A stretch of 64,000 nt of DNA from Endothia cerciana (taxonomy: Eukaryota > Ascomycota > Sordariomycetes > Diaporthales > Cryphonectriaceae). Of the stretch, positions 43,380 through 55,685 are shown piece by piece (the stretch's first letter is position 1; each line of letters opens with the position of its first letter). A program made the position numbers and the translations under genes. Location of the stretch: NCBI GenBank assembly GCA_026119935.1, contig JALRMH010000013.1, forward strand, positions 682,001-746,000, given 5' to 3'. The notes below the pieces were generated by a model. The model ran no database searches. It was given only the letters and a program-made list of their open reading frames with translations, and was not told where the DNA came from.

Positions 43380-44155
43380 GGCTCTCGGGGCGGTGCGCGA
43401 TGGCAGTTTGGTCCGCCGTGAGGTTTTTGAGGTTGGAGAGGACACACACAGAGAGAGAGAGAGAGAGGGGGGGGGAGACCAGCGAGGAGGTCTGAGGGAT
43501 GCGAGGGTCGCGACAAACATCAACGTTTTACAACTACCAGGGCAGGGGATCTCCGGCCGGCAAACGCTGGGAGCAAAAGTCCACAGGGGGGGCCCTACAC
43601 TGCCGAGGGCTGACTGCACGGCGGCTGGCGTGGCCAATAAGGGTCCCTGTGCGGCACAGTCAGGGTGCTGCTTCCAGGCCTTGCAAGCTCTTCCAACAGG
43701 CGGGCGGCCCCACCTACCACCTCGTCTATCCCAGCGCTGTACACGCCTGTACGGTACCTTGGTAGACCACCTATCCGTACAGCACCTCCACGCTAACTCG
43801 CTACTACATACCCGCCTACCAGGGGACCTGCCAGGCCTGCCAGGTACCTCTGCTGCCCCGCCCGGCCTGCCGCGCGCCGAAATATCGAACTCGGGAGGGA
43901 GGGAGGAAGCTCAGGCGCCCATCAACAAAGCCCGACCGAGCCCGCGACCTGCCCTCTCATCAAACCAACCAACCCCTCGACGCGGCCACCCCAAACCACC
44001 CACAGCCCTCCACATCTCTTTCCTTCTTTCTCTCTCTCACGCGCCCTGCGAGGCTTTCTGCCCGACTACAGGCCCAACCTTTCCTCCCCCTTCCCTCCCT
44101 CCCACTCATAACCTCCAGCGACACACACACACACACACACACACATACACAAGCC
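43380..44155. promoter_or_regulatory. Shared upstream region of SF3A1 and LSm7
   Basis: The 776-bp region separates two divergently transcribed spliceosome genes. It holds a (CT)n/(AG)n stretch ending in poly(G) next to SF3A1 (about 43449-43477). Next to LSm7 it holds a CT-rich block and a (CA)13 repeat (about 44121-44146) ending 10 bp from the ATG. Pyrimidine-rich leaders are common at strongly expressed fungal genes. No classical TATA box is evident. Confidence 0.5.
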
Positions 44156-44777
44156 ATGGCCGACTCCAGCACGCGTGGACACCGCGGCGGCAGGGGGGGA
44201 GGCAACTTCCGGGGCCGCGGAGGGGCCGGCAGCGGCGGGTCCGGTGGAGGCGGCGGCTACCACCACCGCGGGGGGCGAGGCGGCGGTGGGCACCACCTCC
44301 ACCAGCACGGCCATGGCGGGGACGGCGGCGAGCGCGCCGAGCGGCCAAAGAAGGAGAACATCCTGGACCTGGGCAAGTATCTGAACGAGGAGATCAGGGT
44401 CAAGTTCGCGGGGGGACGGGAAGGTGCGTCCTTTTTCTTTTTTTTCCTTCTTTTTCTTTTTTCCTCTTAGGTTTGCTTCAAACCTACATCTCTTTCCTCT
44501 CGCCCTGCTTGGTAATGGAGGAGGAAGGTGACATTCTCAATGTGCTGACCGTGTCTCTTTGTGCGTCTGTACAGTCACCGGTACCCTCAAGGGCTACGAC
44601 CCCCTCATGAACCTCGTCCTCGACGAGGTCAAGGAGAAGATGCGCGACGACGCCGGCAACGAGACGACCCGCCCGCTGGGCCTGACGGTCGCCAGGGGCA
44701 CCATTATCGTGCTGATCAGTCCCACGGACGGGAGCGAGGTGATAGACAACCCGTTCACGACGGCCGGCGAGGACTGA
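44156..44777 (+). CDS. LSM7: U6 snRNA-associated Sm-like protein LSm7
   Basis: Two exons (44156-44423 and 44575-44777) around a 151-nt intron give 157 codons with the stop, so 156 residues. Residues 1-62 are a Gly/Arg/His-rich extension (RGGRGGGNFRGRGG, HHLHQHGHGG). The Sm fold follows: KENILDLGKYLNEEIRVKFA (helix and Sm1 start), the spliced junction GREVTGTLKGYDPLMNLVLD with the Sm1 signature G-x-LKGYD-x-LMNLVLD, then GLTVARGTIIVLISP with the Sm2-type RG. LSm7 is part of the LSm2-8 ring on U6 snRNA in the nucleus and the LSm1-7 ring in cytoplasmic mRNA decay. The Gly-rich N-terminus is longer than in yeast and resembles RGG RNA-binding tails. Confidence 0.94.
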
Positions 44778-45839
44778 GCCGGGTGCGGCAGCAGGAGAGG
44801 GAGCAGCAGAGGCAGCAAGGCAACAGACAGGCAGGCAGGCAGGCAGGCAGGCAAGCAGGCACCAGGCAGGGGCAGGATAACAACAGAGTACGAGGCCGTC
44901 CAGATGTGGCTGGATAATTTTGGAGAGAGAGGGGGGGGGGGAGAGGGAGGAAGGGAGGGAGAGGGTGTCCTGGGGAGGCATTCACCCACTGCTGCCGGAC
45001 CAGGCGCACGGGCATATCGGGATGTAGGACCCAGGCCAAAGCAAGACCCCGGAACCGACAGGCTCAGTGGGATCCTACGAGACGGGGCTGTTACCGTGTC
45101 TTGTCGGCGGCCAGTGCTTGCGGGCGGGACCGGGGCTGACGAGGGTCTTGGAGGAAGAGAAGACGGCAGCGTTGCTGCGGAGCCGGGGCTGGGCAGCCAT
45201 TGTTCGAATGGAATAGATACCCAAAACACGGGCCCAAAAGACACGTCCCGGGCACTTTACGATGAGAAATGCGTCATGTTGAGAAGCTCCAGCGGGTTGC
45301 CATTTTGGGGGGGGGGGGAGGGGGGCAGGTTACACCTCCTTGCCGACGCGCGGTACTCGTTCAGTCCGTTGGTTTTCTCTCTAGACTACACCGGTAGCCA
45401 CACAACGTGCCTTGTCGGACCGACGGCGTCTGGCCCGGTCATGCTGTCCTTCGAAGCTGTTACATTTCAGGGAGACAGCGTCATCGGCGGACCGTGAGAG
45501 CCATGCGAAGAGTGTATTTTGGTGAGGCGAGACATAAGGAGACCTACAGATAGAGAAGCGGCACTACCTCACCCGTCTAGAATGGTCCAATCCATCCCAG
45601 GGGAGGCACTCGCATAGGCACAGGTTGCGGTATCCAGCCCTGGTTACCCATTTCCCTTCCTTTCCTTTCCAACCCCATTTTACACCCAAAGTTTTCCCTC
45701 TTGCCACTGTCATCCCTGGCTGCTATGAAGGGGGGATATGATATTGGTATCGTACACCCATCGCCCAGAACACCGAAGTCGCCATCCAAAAGAAAAGCAG
45801 ACCACAAAGGCCGTAGTGAGTGGGCTCATCCGGACAGGA
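44778..45839. other. Intergenic between convergent LSm7 and PMT genes
   Basis: It holds a (CAGG)n microsatellite at about 44826-44860, a G-rich run at about 44930-44941 and a poly(G) tract at about 45307-45323. An open frame (44904-45497) has no domain and overlaps these repeats. Confidence 0.55.
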
Positions 45840-48800
45840 CTACGAGCCCGACCGGCTGCTTGCCTCATTCTTCTCACTGGCAGGCTTGGGCTGCTTAGCC
45901 CGCGCCTCATGATCCCCCTCCACGCTCTCCTTGGCAGGCGGGATAGACTCTTCACGCTCACCCCGCTCCTTGATTGTCTTCGAGTCGGCGCCCTCGACAT
46001 CAGGGTGCGGAGGCGCGACACCGGCCTTGAGTAGCTCGTCCGCGTCGGCAGGAACCTCGACCTCGTTGCCGTCCGCGTCGAGCACTCGGGTGCGGGTCTC
46101 GTAGCGCGTCTTGAACTCTACTTTCCCCTCGAGCGCCTTGATCTGCTCCTCGTTGAGAATGTTGCCGTCCTGATCGCGATACTCGATGCGCTCCTCACGC
46201 TTCACAAGGCGTTGCCCGGGTGGGATGGGTGCGCCGCTGATGCCTGCGTTCTTGAAGAACTCATCGGGGTCATGAAGGGGCTTCTGCGCGTCGCCGCCGG
46301 CCTGGATAACTTGAGCCCCCGCCGGGGCGTCCGATTGTGCTGCTGCATTGGTGGAAGCCACAGATGCCTTTGGCACGCCACTGTACTGGTCATACTGTCG
46401 CGGGGTCATGTTAGCCACTAGCGCGAGAGGGCACGGAAAGAGCATACCCAGCTCGTGTGAGAGGAAATACTACAGAACAAGATACTTTTGCGTCTGAACC
46501 GGCTTTGAAGCCCATATCGATTGCCCCCTTGCCGCCTATAGGACTTCCAGGTTCGCAGGGTTCATGCATCTTGATGTAGGGCGAAGCAATGCTATGCGGC
46601 ATCGACTCTACGGGCACTCGCTCGGGTCTCCCGCTCTTTTTCTTGTCTATGACCGCTGCCTCTGGGGCAGTTTCCTGGAGGGGATCAGCTCCGGGGGGAA
46701 GCTACTTACATTGCTGAAGAACGTGTTGCAGTCGAAGTCCCACGTCTCGAACAGCTTGACACGGTTGCACTCGTTCTTGGTCCACATGTTGCCGTACGCG
46801 AGAGGCGAATACAGCATAAATACCACAGCGGATACCACTAGGAAACTGACCGTCGCGGTCTTGTTGATGATTGGGTTCTCGCGGATGGCGGAGACCGGCG
46901 CACGAGCTGTCACGTAGTCGAAGAACTGGCACAGCGCCATGATGGCGAAGACCAGTGCCGGGAAGTAGTGGTGCAGGAAAAGCTGGCGCTGCATCAAGTA
47001 GAAGGGAAAGTAGTGGAGGGCCCAACCCAGCACGGACGTTCCGATCTCGTAGTCAAACCGCTTGAACATCGTGTTTGCGTAGTCGTTGCAGCTCCGCTGC
47101 CACCGAAGGACGGCGATGCCCTTGAACAAGACGTAGATGGCGACAGCCAGAGTGGAGCCCCACCAGATGACTGGGTTGCCGATGAGGTAGACCTGCCGGT
47201 GGTTCTTACCCCAAAAGTTGATTCCTCGTCGCAAAATGGGCCACGAGTCAGGGCGAGAGTCCCAGGCATGGGACTCGACGAGACCGGCGTTGGTCTTCCA
47301 CATGACCTGCTGCAGTTCCCAGAACTTGCCGAAGAAGCCGGGGTTTTCATAGTTGACCTTTTCAGAGTCTGGGCCCAGCATGGGGTGCTCGTTGGACTCG
47401 ATATACCACAGGCTGTTTGGAAGCGTACCGCCCCGAGCGCAAGTAACTTCTTGCTGTTCAGAGGCCCACTCCGGCAACTTAACCTTGTGGGAGAACAAGA
47501 CACAGCCGGTCATGATGTGGACCAGCTTGAATTTCGTCTCTATGGTACGCAGCCGCTCCCGCGCCACCCCAGGCTTGGACTGCTTCTCGACAATCTCGAC
47601 ACGGAAATAGTCGTTGGCGTCGCCCTCGAAGCCTTCGTAACCGTAGGCGGAGACTTCGTTCTGCCAATCAGCCTCGGTGACGGGAGGTCGGACGTCGTGC
47701 GAGTGGACGCGACGGTGGGTAGGCATGTGGTAAATGCGGACGACGTCGCCATTCTTGATGTAGGCAGGCTCATCCAGCTTATCCCAGGCGTCAGTACCGT
47801 TGATGGGCTCGCCATTGGCACCCAGCGGTTGGGTCTGGTTCTCCAGTAGCCACAAGTTGTTCTCATCCTTATGAGGGTATAGAGTAATCTGTTGCTGCTT
47901 GCTTCCGGTCGGATACATAAGGGGATGCGAGTGGAGGTAGCCACCTTGCGTATTGACGTGGCGGATGGAGACTCTGCTGCCCATGAGCACGTCAACTGGC
48001 ACATCCTGCATTCCCTTGGAATTCAGCGTAGACTGAAATTCGGAGCTCATGAAGCCATCACCCTCGCCAGGGTTGACGAGGCAAGCAAAGTGAATAGCAA
48101 ACATGGCCATGTAAAAAGTAGCAGGAATCACGATCAGGCAGAAGACGCGCGCCATGAAATGTTTGGCAAAGACGCGCTAGCAGCATTGTCAGTGGCTTTT
48201 CTGGGAGAATGTTCCTTTTTTTGGGGGGGGGGGGGGAGCACTCACCATCGTGACGGTCTTGGTGTCGCCAAGCAACACCCAGAGCTGAACCAGGGTCAGG
48301 GACCCGACCCAAGCGATCGTGAAGAGGCCGACCCATTTGATACTGAAAGTGATGCCCAGGCCCAGGCCAGTCATGACAAGCCAGAACCACCAGCTCGCGT
48401 GGAAGGCCCTGGTGGGTCCCAGTTCGTGTTGGTTCGTGAAGGAGACGAACGACATGGCCGTAAAGGCCGTGGCGAGGACGAGCGGCGAATCGAGGAGGAT
48501 CAAGCGGGCTTGGGTCAGGAGGCCATTCTCTGCGTGAGGCCCGGTCAGCGCATGTTTCCCGGTGCCGGGCGTCCAGAACTTACCAAAGGTGATCAGACCA
48601 GCTCCCATAGCAGCTGTGAAGGTACGGCATCCGGCAGCCTTCAAGGTCAGGAACATGGTGGGCACCAGAAGGATACCGCAGATGGCGGGGAATGCCCGCA
48701 TCGCGACGTAGGGGACCTTTGGCTCCACATAGTCCATTCCGATCTCCTTGAAGTCGAACTCGCCATCGAAGCCCGCGAGCCAGCCGAAGAGTGTAATGAG

Positions 48801-49156
48801 GAGTTTGGCCAGAGGAGGGTGGACGTCCATAAAGAATTTGCCCTTGATGTATTTCGAGGCGAAGCCACCGAAGCTGTGGAAGGAAACCTGTTAGCTCAGG
48901 CCGCGCCGGCCGGGGGAGCGCATGTGAACACGTACTGGACCTCGTCGAAGACGACACTGTCAGGCTGGTAGATGCGGAAGAGCCGAACGATGGCGCCGAG
49001 AATGGTCATGCCGATCATGACCTGGTAGTCAGAGATGGGAAGGAGGAAGACGTCGTTGTCCTCGACGCCCTCGGAGGTGTAGTCATCCTGCTGTTTCGCC
49101 TTGCCGTCGGGATGGACGGCCGAGGCCTGCGCCTTCGCGTCGGCTGGGCGAGCCAT
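45840..49156 (-). CDS. PMT1: Protein O-mannosyltransferase, PMT1 subfamily
   Basis: Five exons (49156-48936, 48873-48584, 48529-48246, 48176-46710, 46394-45840) sum to 2,817 nt, i.e. 938 residues, with every phase matching. The product follows the Pmt architecture. An N-terminal helix (MIGMTILGAIVRLFRIYQP) leads into the catalytic loop SVVFDEVHFGG (the DE pair, split by intron 1) and MDVHPPLAKLL. A central MIR domain has repeated motifs such as GGYLHSHPLMYPTGS, HSHDVRPPV and LFSHKVKLPEW. C-terminal helices end at WDFDCNTFF. The MIR spelling (YLHSH, TLYPH) favours the PMT1 over the PMT2 subfamily. The enzyme transfers mannose from dolichyl phosphate to Ser/Thr in the ER membrane. The last exon encodes a 184-residue charged, polar C-terminal extension. 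Confidence 0.92.
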
Positions 49157-52100
49157 GCTCGCAGACGGAGCTTATGGGGATTCGCGATGCGGTCGCACGG
49201 CAAGCGGGAGAGGAGGGCTTTCGAAGATGCGATGTCTGGTTTTTCGTAAGGAGTAGCAGCTTCGAGGCAGTGCGCGAGGGAGAAGCTGAAGGAGCAGAGA
49301 GGCGGGTGAGCGAATGTCAAGAAGAGAAGTGGGTCATTACAAGGTGGTCGTCATCAGGTGAGCTGGACGACGAGATGAGAACTAAGACGAGCTAAGTCCT
49401 GGCTGTAATGTACAGCTGGGACATAAGAGCTTGAGACCCTGTCGTTCCTGCTGTCGCTGCTATTGACTATGCCCCCCCCCAAAAAATAAATCGGAAGCCC
49501 TTGGATGCGAAGGGAGAGAAATAGGGAAAAAGGGGGCAGAAATCCTCGAGGCGTGGGACGACGAATAGTCAAGCTCAAAGAGGCCACTTTACGAATGATG
49601 CCGCCAGGTGCTAGCTCCCAGCTGCTGGCAAGGGATAGCTGGGGCTGAAAGGTGGCAGACAGGGGGACCTTGGGGGCCTGGGTGGGGTGGGGTGGTACAG
49701 CATCCCCCTGCCCTGTGCCCTGTCGAAGATCTCCCGCTCCAGCAACCTCCCTTGAGAGCCCTCCACAGAGGTGTTCTATTCCTTTCCAGCGCGTATCAAC
49801 CGCCTAGAGGAGGCATGTGAAACTGCTAGACGGATGCATGTATGGCTGGTTGTACCGCGTCCAACACAATGAATTGTTTGCATGACAGGTCCAGTTGATA
49901 ACCGTCCCAAAAGGAGGGTGACCGTCGCTTGTCATTGATTATCCCAAGTCAGTGCAACATTGTACCACGGTGGACTCATTACTCGGTGCCGTACATCGTT
50001 GCACCCTCACCACCGCGCCAGAGAGATGCAGCCACTTACGCTACGCTACCCTCGAAGGGGGTCCGGGGAGGTCATACAGCCAGCTGTGAGAGATACCCGG
50101 ACCCGGTCGACTGGTGCGCTGTCCTCTTCTCTCTCTCTCATGGCTCGTCGTCGCTGGCTTCACGCGCTACATGTATCCAACGTCCCCTTGAGGCGCGAAG
50201 GCGGGTCTGGAATAACCGTCATACTGGCTGGACCACCCAGTTATCCTCCATCTCTACGTCGCTATGGATACCACCGTCCTTTGTCTCCTCTTATCCAGGG
50301 CCGCGCTGCCTGTTGGTAAGGGCGGCGGTCGTCGCCAGATCATTCTGATACCTTGACTTTCTCCTCGCACCTTTCTGCAGTACGCACCCAGAGGCGCCAG
50401 TCACGCTGTCGTCCCCCTGCCAAGGGCAGTCGAGACACATGGAAGGACCTCGGCGCCTACTCCTGACACCCTGAGGAAGATGAGCGGAAGTCGAAACGAC
50501 ACAGAGCAATCAACAAGCCGCCTCCATCATACGCCATCGCCGTACGTACTGGCAGGCGTTGCGGCAGATTTCGGGCTTGGACGATGGGCCCCCGAGCGCG
50601 GCGGTGGCCGAAGATTTGGCCGTCGCAGGAGGCCCGGATGGCCTTTCATGAGGTTCTAACGCTCCACCTCGAGAGCAGGTGTGTCGGTCTGGCGCTCTGG
50701 TCCTGAATACATACATGTGTGTGTGCATGTGAGAAGAGATGATTCGCGCCCCAACTTCCAGTGTCCTTTTTTTCCCCCCCTCAGATTCACCTCCAGGCCC
50801 CACAAAGAGAAAAACCTGCCCGTCTCTCTTGTGCTATCGAGTCAAGGTCGTAGGCGAGAAAGCGGCCCGTTCTGGCACGGGCGTGGCAGCGCTTCCTCTC
50901 GGCTCTGGCAGGGGAGAGCACAGCGAGGTTCTCAGCGGTGGAGGGGCCGATGAAGTGGCCCTTGCCCCTGCCGCGGCTCTCAGAGTAGGCGTGGTTACGG
51001 CCGCCGAGAGCTAGCCCTGTGCGCTGCGGCGAACCCCCTCCCAGGGCTTCGTCGGCTTCCGCGCACGGGGTTGGGCTCGGCGGCTGGCGAATAAGTGATA
51101 AGATCCTGAATGATGAGCTAGTCGCCAGGCCCGAGGGTGAGATTAAGTCGGACGTGGACGTGCTCATGCTCGTGCCTGGTGCGGAAGAGGCGCCTGGGGT
51201 GGGCGGTAGGGTTGGTGCCATTGCCGCTGGCGCCTGTGTCGGAATCAGGTAGAGCCGGCATGATGTTTGTGGTTGTATCGTCAGCTTTGGATGCTGTTGA
51301 CTTGTCGTTTGTTTCAGTGACGACATCTCGACAGAGCGGCTCCGTATCTTATCCTATCCTATCTTATCTCTGCTATCCCATCTTGTCACGTGTTGGGACA
51401 TCATGTGGGTTCTCTACCAAGCGCTGTGCTATGCCCGTGGGCAGTACTAAGCAACCTTTTCTGCTCAATACACTCGCACCTCCTGTGGTGGGTGCCGGAA
51501 ATGGTTTGCGGCCGAAACTGGTGAGGCGTTGGCCCAGGTGCCAGGTAAGGCATGGTTTCGAAGTCGCTTCTGAGGGGATGGGATCTTATCAAACGCCAGC
51601 ATTCTGCCCAAACTCTGTCGCTCATGTCCTCAACTGGGCGACCACTAGTCACCTCCGACCTCTATATGATCGGGAAGTCTCTAATGGGCTCGGATGCCCT
51701 GTCGCCCTACCCTGCCACTGATACTTGCCGCAACCACATGCCGCCTTGGTTGGTCAAAGACTCCACGGCTTCCACGATCGTCAGGCGAGACGACCTCTCA
51801 TTGGCGTCAAGGTAAAATCATCAACCTGCTTGCGAGCTATCTACCCAGACCTTCGTCGTCCTGCCATCTCGCTTCCGTATTCAGCCAAGCCCCAAGCGAC
51901 GCCCCGAACCTGGGAGCTTCTCGCGCCTTGGCCGCGATGCGAGCCCACAGTTGGACACCTCCTGGCCCCTGCTGCCTGCCGTTAGGCATGGCTGCCTCGA
52001 TGCGTGGCCGGCCGCCATACTGCGTATGCGCCGGTAAGCCCGCCGCCTGTGCGCCATGCCCCGCGGTGCAGCGTCTTCCTGAGCTGCGGCGCGGTCAGCC

Positions 52101-53757
52101 TGCGTGAGAGGGAGGTGAGGCAGGCTGTAGGTCTGGGAGAAACCAGACTCACATCAGTTCCTACGCCTGACTTGCTCGGAAATCTTTTTGCCTAGCCCTC
52201 CTCAGCGTGGAGGTTAGGGAAACCCACTGTCGCTGCTGTCACCATCGTCGTCCGCCCAGTGTTGTGGTGGGTGGTGACATAGCCCGTCAGGTGTGGACCT
52301 GTGTGAGGTGACCCCCCCCCCCCCCCATAAAGAGGGTAACCACCAGGCTGCATTCTCAGACTTAGATTGAAGAATCGACTATCCTTCTCATCTTCGTTCT
52401 CTGTTCAGATCTAATGCACCTTCAAGTTGCCTGGTTTCTTTGGCCCTAGGGTCTCTATCTTGTCTTCTTTCTAAACTGACACGCTAGGGCTGACTGAGCC
52501 CTCTGCTACCTCTACCCGGTCGTCACCTCGTGCGACTGCGCCGGAGTTATGGCTCACCAGCGCGGCGCCGTAGCCGTGCGGCCATCACGTTGCGCGGCCT
52601 ACGACCCAGAACTGCGGCGAGATCCGTCTGGCGCTTGGCCATAGCTGGAGCTGCGGTCGACGTGTCCGTCACGCCGTATGGAGCCTGGTTGCGGGGGGCC
52701 GCGATGCTAGACGGGGAATGCCGGTATGGCTTAAAGAGGAAGAGGAGGGGGCAAGGGGGGTCAGATACAGCGAGGGAGCACGACTTCCTACTTATGCTCA
52801 GAGGTGTGCACGTCGTGCCGGAGGCTATCTATCTCCTACAACATCGCCTCTCAGCCCCGTCGCGCCTTGCCTGGGCTGCCGATGAGGTACATCCCGGGCC
52901 CAGGGCCGGGATCGTGGATGCGTGCGGTGGTAGACCTCGACACTGGGCCTTGCGCAAGTGTTGCGCAAGCATGAGGATCACACGTGGAAGACAGCATCCC
53001 CACTCGCCCGCGCCTAGGAAGGGACAGGTCTCGGGGTGGTTGACGGCCTTCTATATGGAGACGCGGCGTGTGCTGGGCAACCAACTCAACAGCGAGACTC
53101 AGGAGGCGCGTGCCGGACCCAAGAGGGAGTCCACCGCGGGCTTCAACCCTCGGCTCACGAGATCCTCCAATGCCTATCAAACCGGTCCCCCCCCCCCCTT
53201 CCCTGACCGCGGCCTTGTCTGGCCCCAACAGCATCTTCGCAACATACGCGGCTTTCTAACAAGCTCAAGCATCCGTCCTCCGAGGCCCAGATGGGCTCTC
53301 CTCTCGAGCCTCCTTCGCCTCTACGAGGTCGACACCTAGCCCGGTCTGGGGACGCGTTTTGGATGATGCGGATCCAGACACGGGATCTAGGCGGCCGCGG
53401 AAAAAACCTGGGGCAGGCAGCGAGGCAGGATCCCCACATGGATGTCGAGGCACCGGCTGCCATCTCTGGGGGTCAACGAGGCGCACCATCCTCGCCTTCC
53501 GGGCTCTGCGGCTCGGGCACGCTGCCTGGGTTGTTGACTTCGCGGAGGCCCAAGGTGGACGCCGCCAAACGTCCACGGGAGCGGGGAGTCACCGGCCGAG
53601 CTTCGCAGCGCTCCAAACCCACGCGCTGCCGCCGCCTTCCTCCCATGGCCCCTGGACGAGGCGATGGGCCTGGTGCGCCATATCCCCACGGTTCACAGCC
53701 GCATCACGATGGCGGCTGGGAGAGTTCATCCAGGTCCGGTACGGTCACAACGCCGGC

Positions 53758-53995
53758 CCGGTTTTGAGCGGGTAAAAATGACGCCTGAACCGACGGGAGC
53801 GGTAAAAATATATGTATATAAAAACAAATTAAAAAAGGCCATCCGGACCGGGTTTGAACGAGAAAAATGGACGTCTGAACCTAACGAGAGCGGTAAAAAA
53901 GGGTGTCCGGACCGGTTTAAGGCAAGAAAAGAAGAGCTCCAAACCGAGTGAGAGTGGTGAAAAAAAAAAAAAAAAAAAAAAAAGACGGCCGGACC
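53758..53995. repeat. Minisatellite, about three diverged units of 65-90 bp
   Basis: Each unit follows the pattern CCGG-TTT-GA(A/G)CG-AAAA-GACG-CTGAACC-ACG-GAGCGGTAAAAA-GG-TCCGGA. Units start near 53758, 53847 and 53912. The third is interrupted by a pure poly(A) run of 24 bp (53960-53983). The shared TCCGGACCGG junctions mark the unit ends. Confidence 0.7.
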
Positions 53996-54135
53996 ATTCC
54001 AAAATCACGAAAATCAGAGGGCCGGGCCAGCCAGGAGAAGTCAGAAGGCCAGGCTGCCCAAGAAGACACGAGTAGTCCAGTCCCTGCAGTCACGGTCCGC
54101 GATTGCTACTCCAGCAGCACACTTCGCGCGCACGT

Positions 54136-54263
54136 CGAGGCTGATGTGGAAGGTGTGGGCTCTAAGGGGGTGATGTCTACAGTTGCGAGGCCGTGACAGG
54201 ACAGCCGAGGCTGGTGTGGAAGGCATGGGCTCTAAGGTGGGTGATATGTCTACAGGTGCGAGG
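54136..54263. repeat. Direct duplication, units of about 55 bp
   Basis: The copy at 54136-54190 (CGAGGCTGATGTGGAAGG... ending TTGCGAGG) is repeated at 54206-54263 (CGAGGCTGGTGTGGAAGG... ending GTGCGAGG) with a few substitutions and 3 extra bases. Confidence 0.8.
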
Positions 54264-55522
54264 TTGGACAGCAGCAGGAAGCCCAAGCCCGCCAGGCGTA
54301 AAGTGGGCTTGAACTACTCTTCTCAGGTCACGCCAGGTCAGGCACGTCAGGTCAGGTCGGATCGGGTGGTTCCCAACAACCGTGATCTGTTCGTAGGCTG
54401 TGTGTATGTGGGAGTATCGAGCTGCTACAGCCCGTGGGAGGTAAGTGGTTCTAGCCCAGCTAGCCCCCCCCCCCCCTAGACCTAGGACGCAAATGCTAAA
54501 CCCCAACGATGATCAAAAGGACCGCGGCCCGCGTGTTAGCCGCATGCGGCACGAGCAGTCGCCGTCCAGGTGCCGCAACCGTCAAGTTCTCACCTGACTA
54601 ACGGCTAGGCATTACAGTGCTCTAGGCGATCATTCGATTGTTGCTCGAGCTTACCGCTGCTTTCCTGTCGGCCTGTCGATCAACAGGCCGGGGAGCTAAA
54701 CGAGAGGAAGACAAGCTGAAAGACTACCATCTAGGCTTTCGTTTTCGGCCATCGTCCAGTCAAGTCTGGCCTGTCTCCAACAATCACCGTGCCAGGAGAA
54801 GACCGGTGATGGGTTGTTGCTGCCCCCTTCCCCACGGCCCTTGACCCCGGGAAGCGGTCTGTGGCGAGAGTACCTCGCCATCTCCCCCCTCCCTCATCTT
54901 CTCCCCGGCCCCAGCTGCGGGCCAGAACAAGTAATGACAGCGTCCGCCTCGGCGCGGCCCAGGAAGGGAAAGGTCATCCCACAGGTCACATTGCTCAGGA
55001 AGATGTAACGTCTCACAGGGCCGGGTCATGGGGTGTGGCAGCTCGCTCCCAGAGGCGGCAGAGCGTCGCCTGATACGAGGCAAGGTCCCCCGTATGAGGT
55101 ACTAGGGGAGGGCTTGGTGCATCGTGATCTAGCGCCTCCCTCTGTCCTGTCGCATGTGATCTATCTGGCCGATGCAACATCATCTCCTATCGAAAGGGGG
55201 GACGGCTGCCGGTGCCCAATGCACGGCAGTTGGGAAGGGGGTGGCGACTTAGGCTCGGACGCAGCTGATTCCCCCGACAAAAAGAACCCAAAACAGCCCG
55301 AGAGCTGGCGTCATCTTCGGTCGCCTAAAGTTGACAGGGTCAGAAGAGGGAGGCTAGGAGGGTCAGAGGGGGAGAGGGAGAGAGACCGCCAGCCTTTCCC
55401 TGGCGACCAGGGGAGCCGCCCGTCCTCGCATCGCCCTTGGCACGAAAAATCAATAATCTTGAAACCTGACCAACCTGCCTCCATCGAGAACACTGTTGGC
55501 GTGAGGGGAAGCTGAGCCTGCC

Positions 55523-55685
55523 CTGCCGCGTTGGATCATGGCCATTCCAAGCGAGCGTGTACCGTACCCGTCGGTGAGGGCACGATCGGGGAGAAAAGGG
55601 AGCGAAGGGGAGCTAAACCCGCTCTCTGCCGTGCCGCTCTGGATCATGGCATTCCAAGCACCGTGTACCGTACCCGTCAGTGAGA
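55523..55685. repeat. Direct duplication around GGATCATGGC-ATTCCAAG
   Basis: A block at 55523-55578 and a block at about 55626-55685 share CTGCCG-TGGATCATGGC-ATTCCAAGC-GTGTACCGTACCCGTC-GTGAG with small gaps. An (AG)n repeat follows the second copy. Confidence 0.8.

Noticed and set aside
42061..43421. Long open frames on the plus strand, up to 437 codons
   Set aside because: They are antisense to SF3A1, which has clear SURP domains. High GC at third positions keeps the opposite strand open.
46968..48971. Long open frames on the plus strand opposite the O-mannosyltransferase
   Set aside because: They are shadows of the PMT exons, with no domain of their own.
52530..53767. GC-rich open frames of 158-269 codons
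   Set aside because: They are biased to Arg/Gly/Pro/Ser, overlap other frames on both strands, and show no domain, start context or splice pattern.
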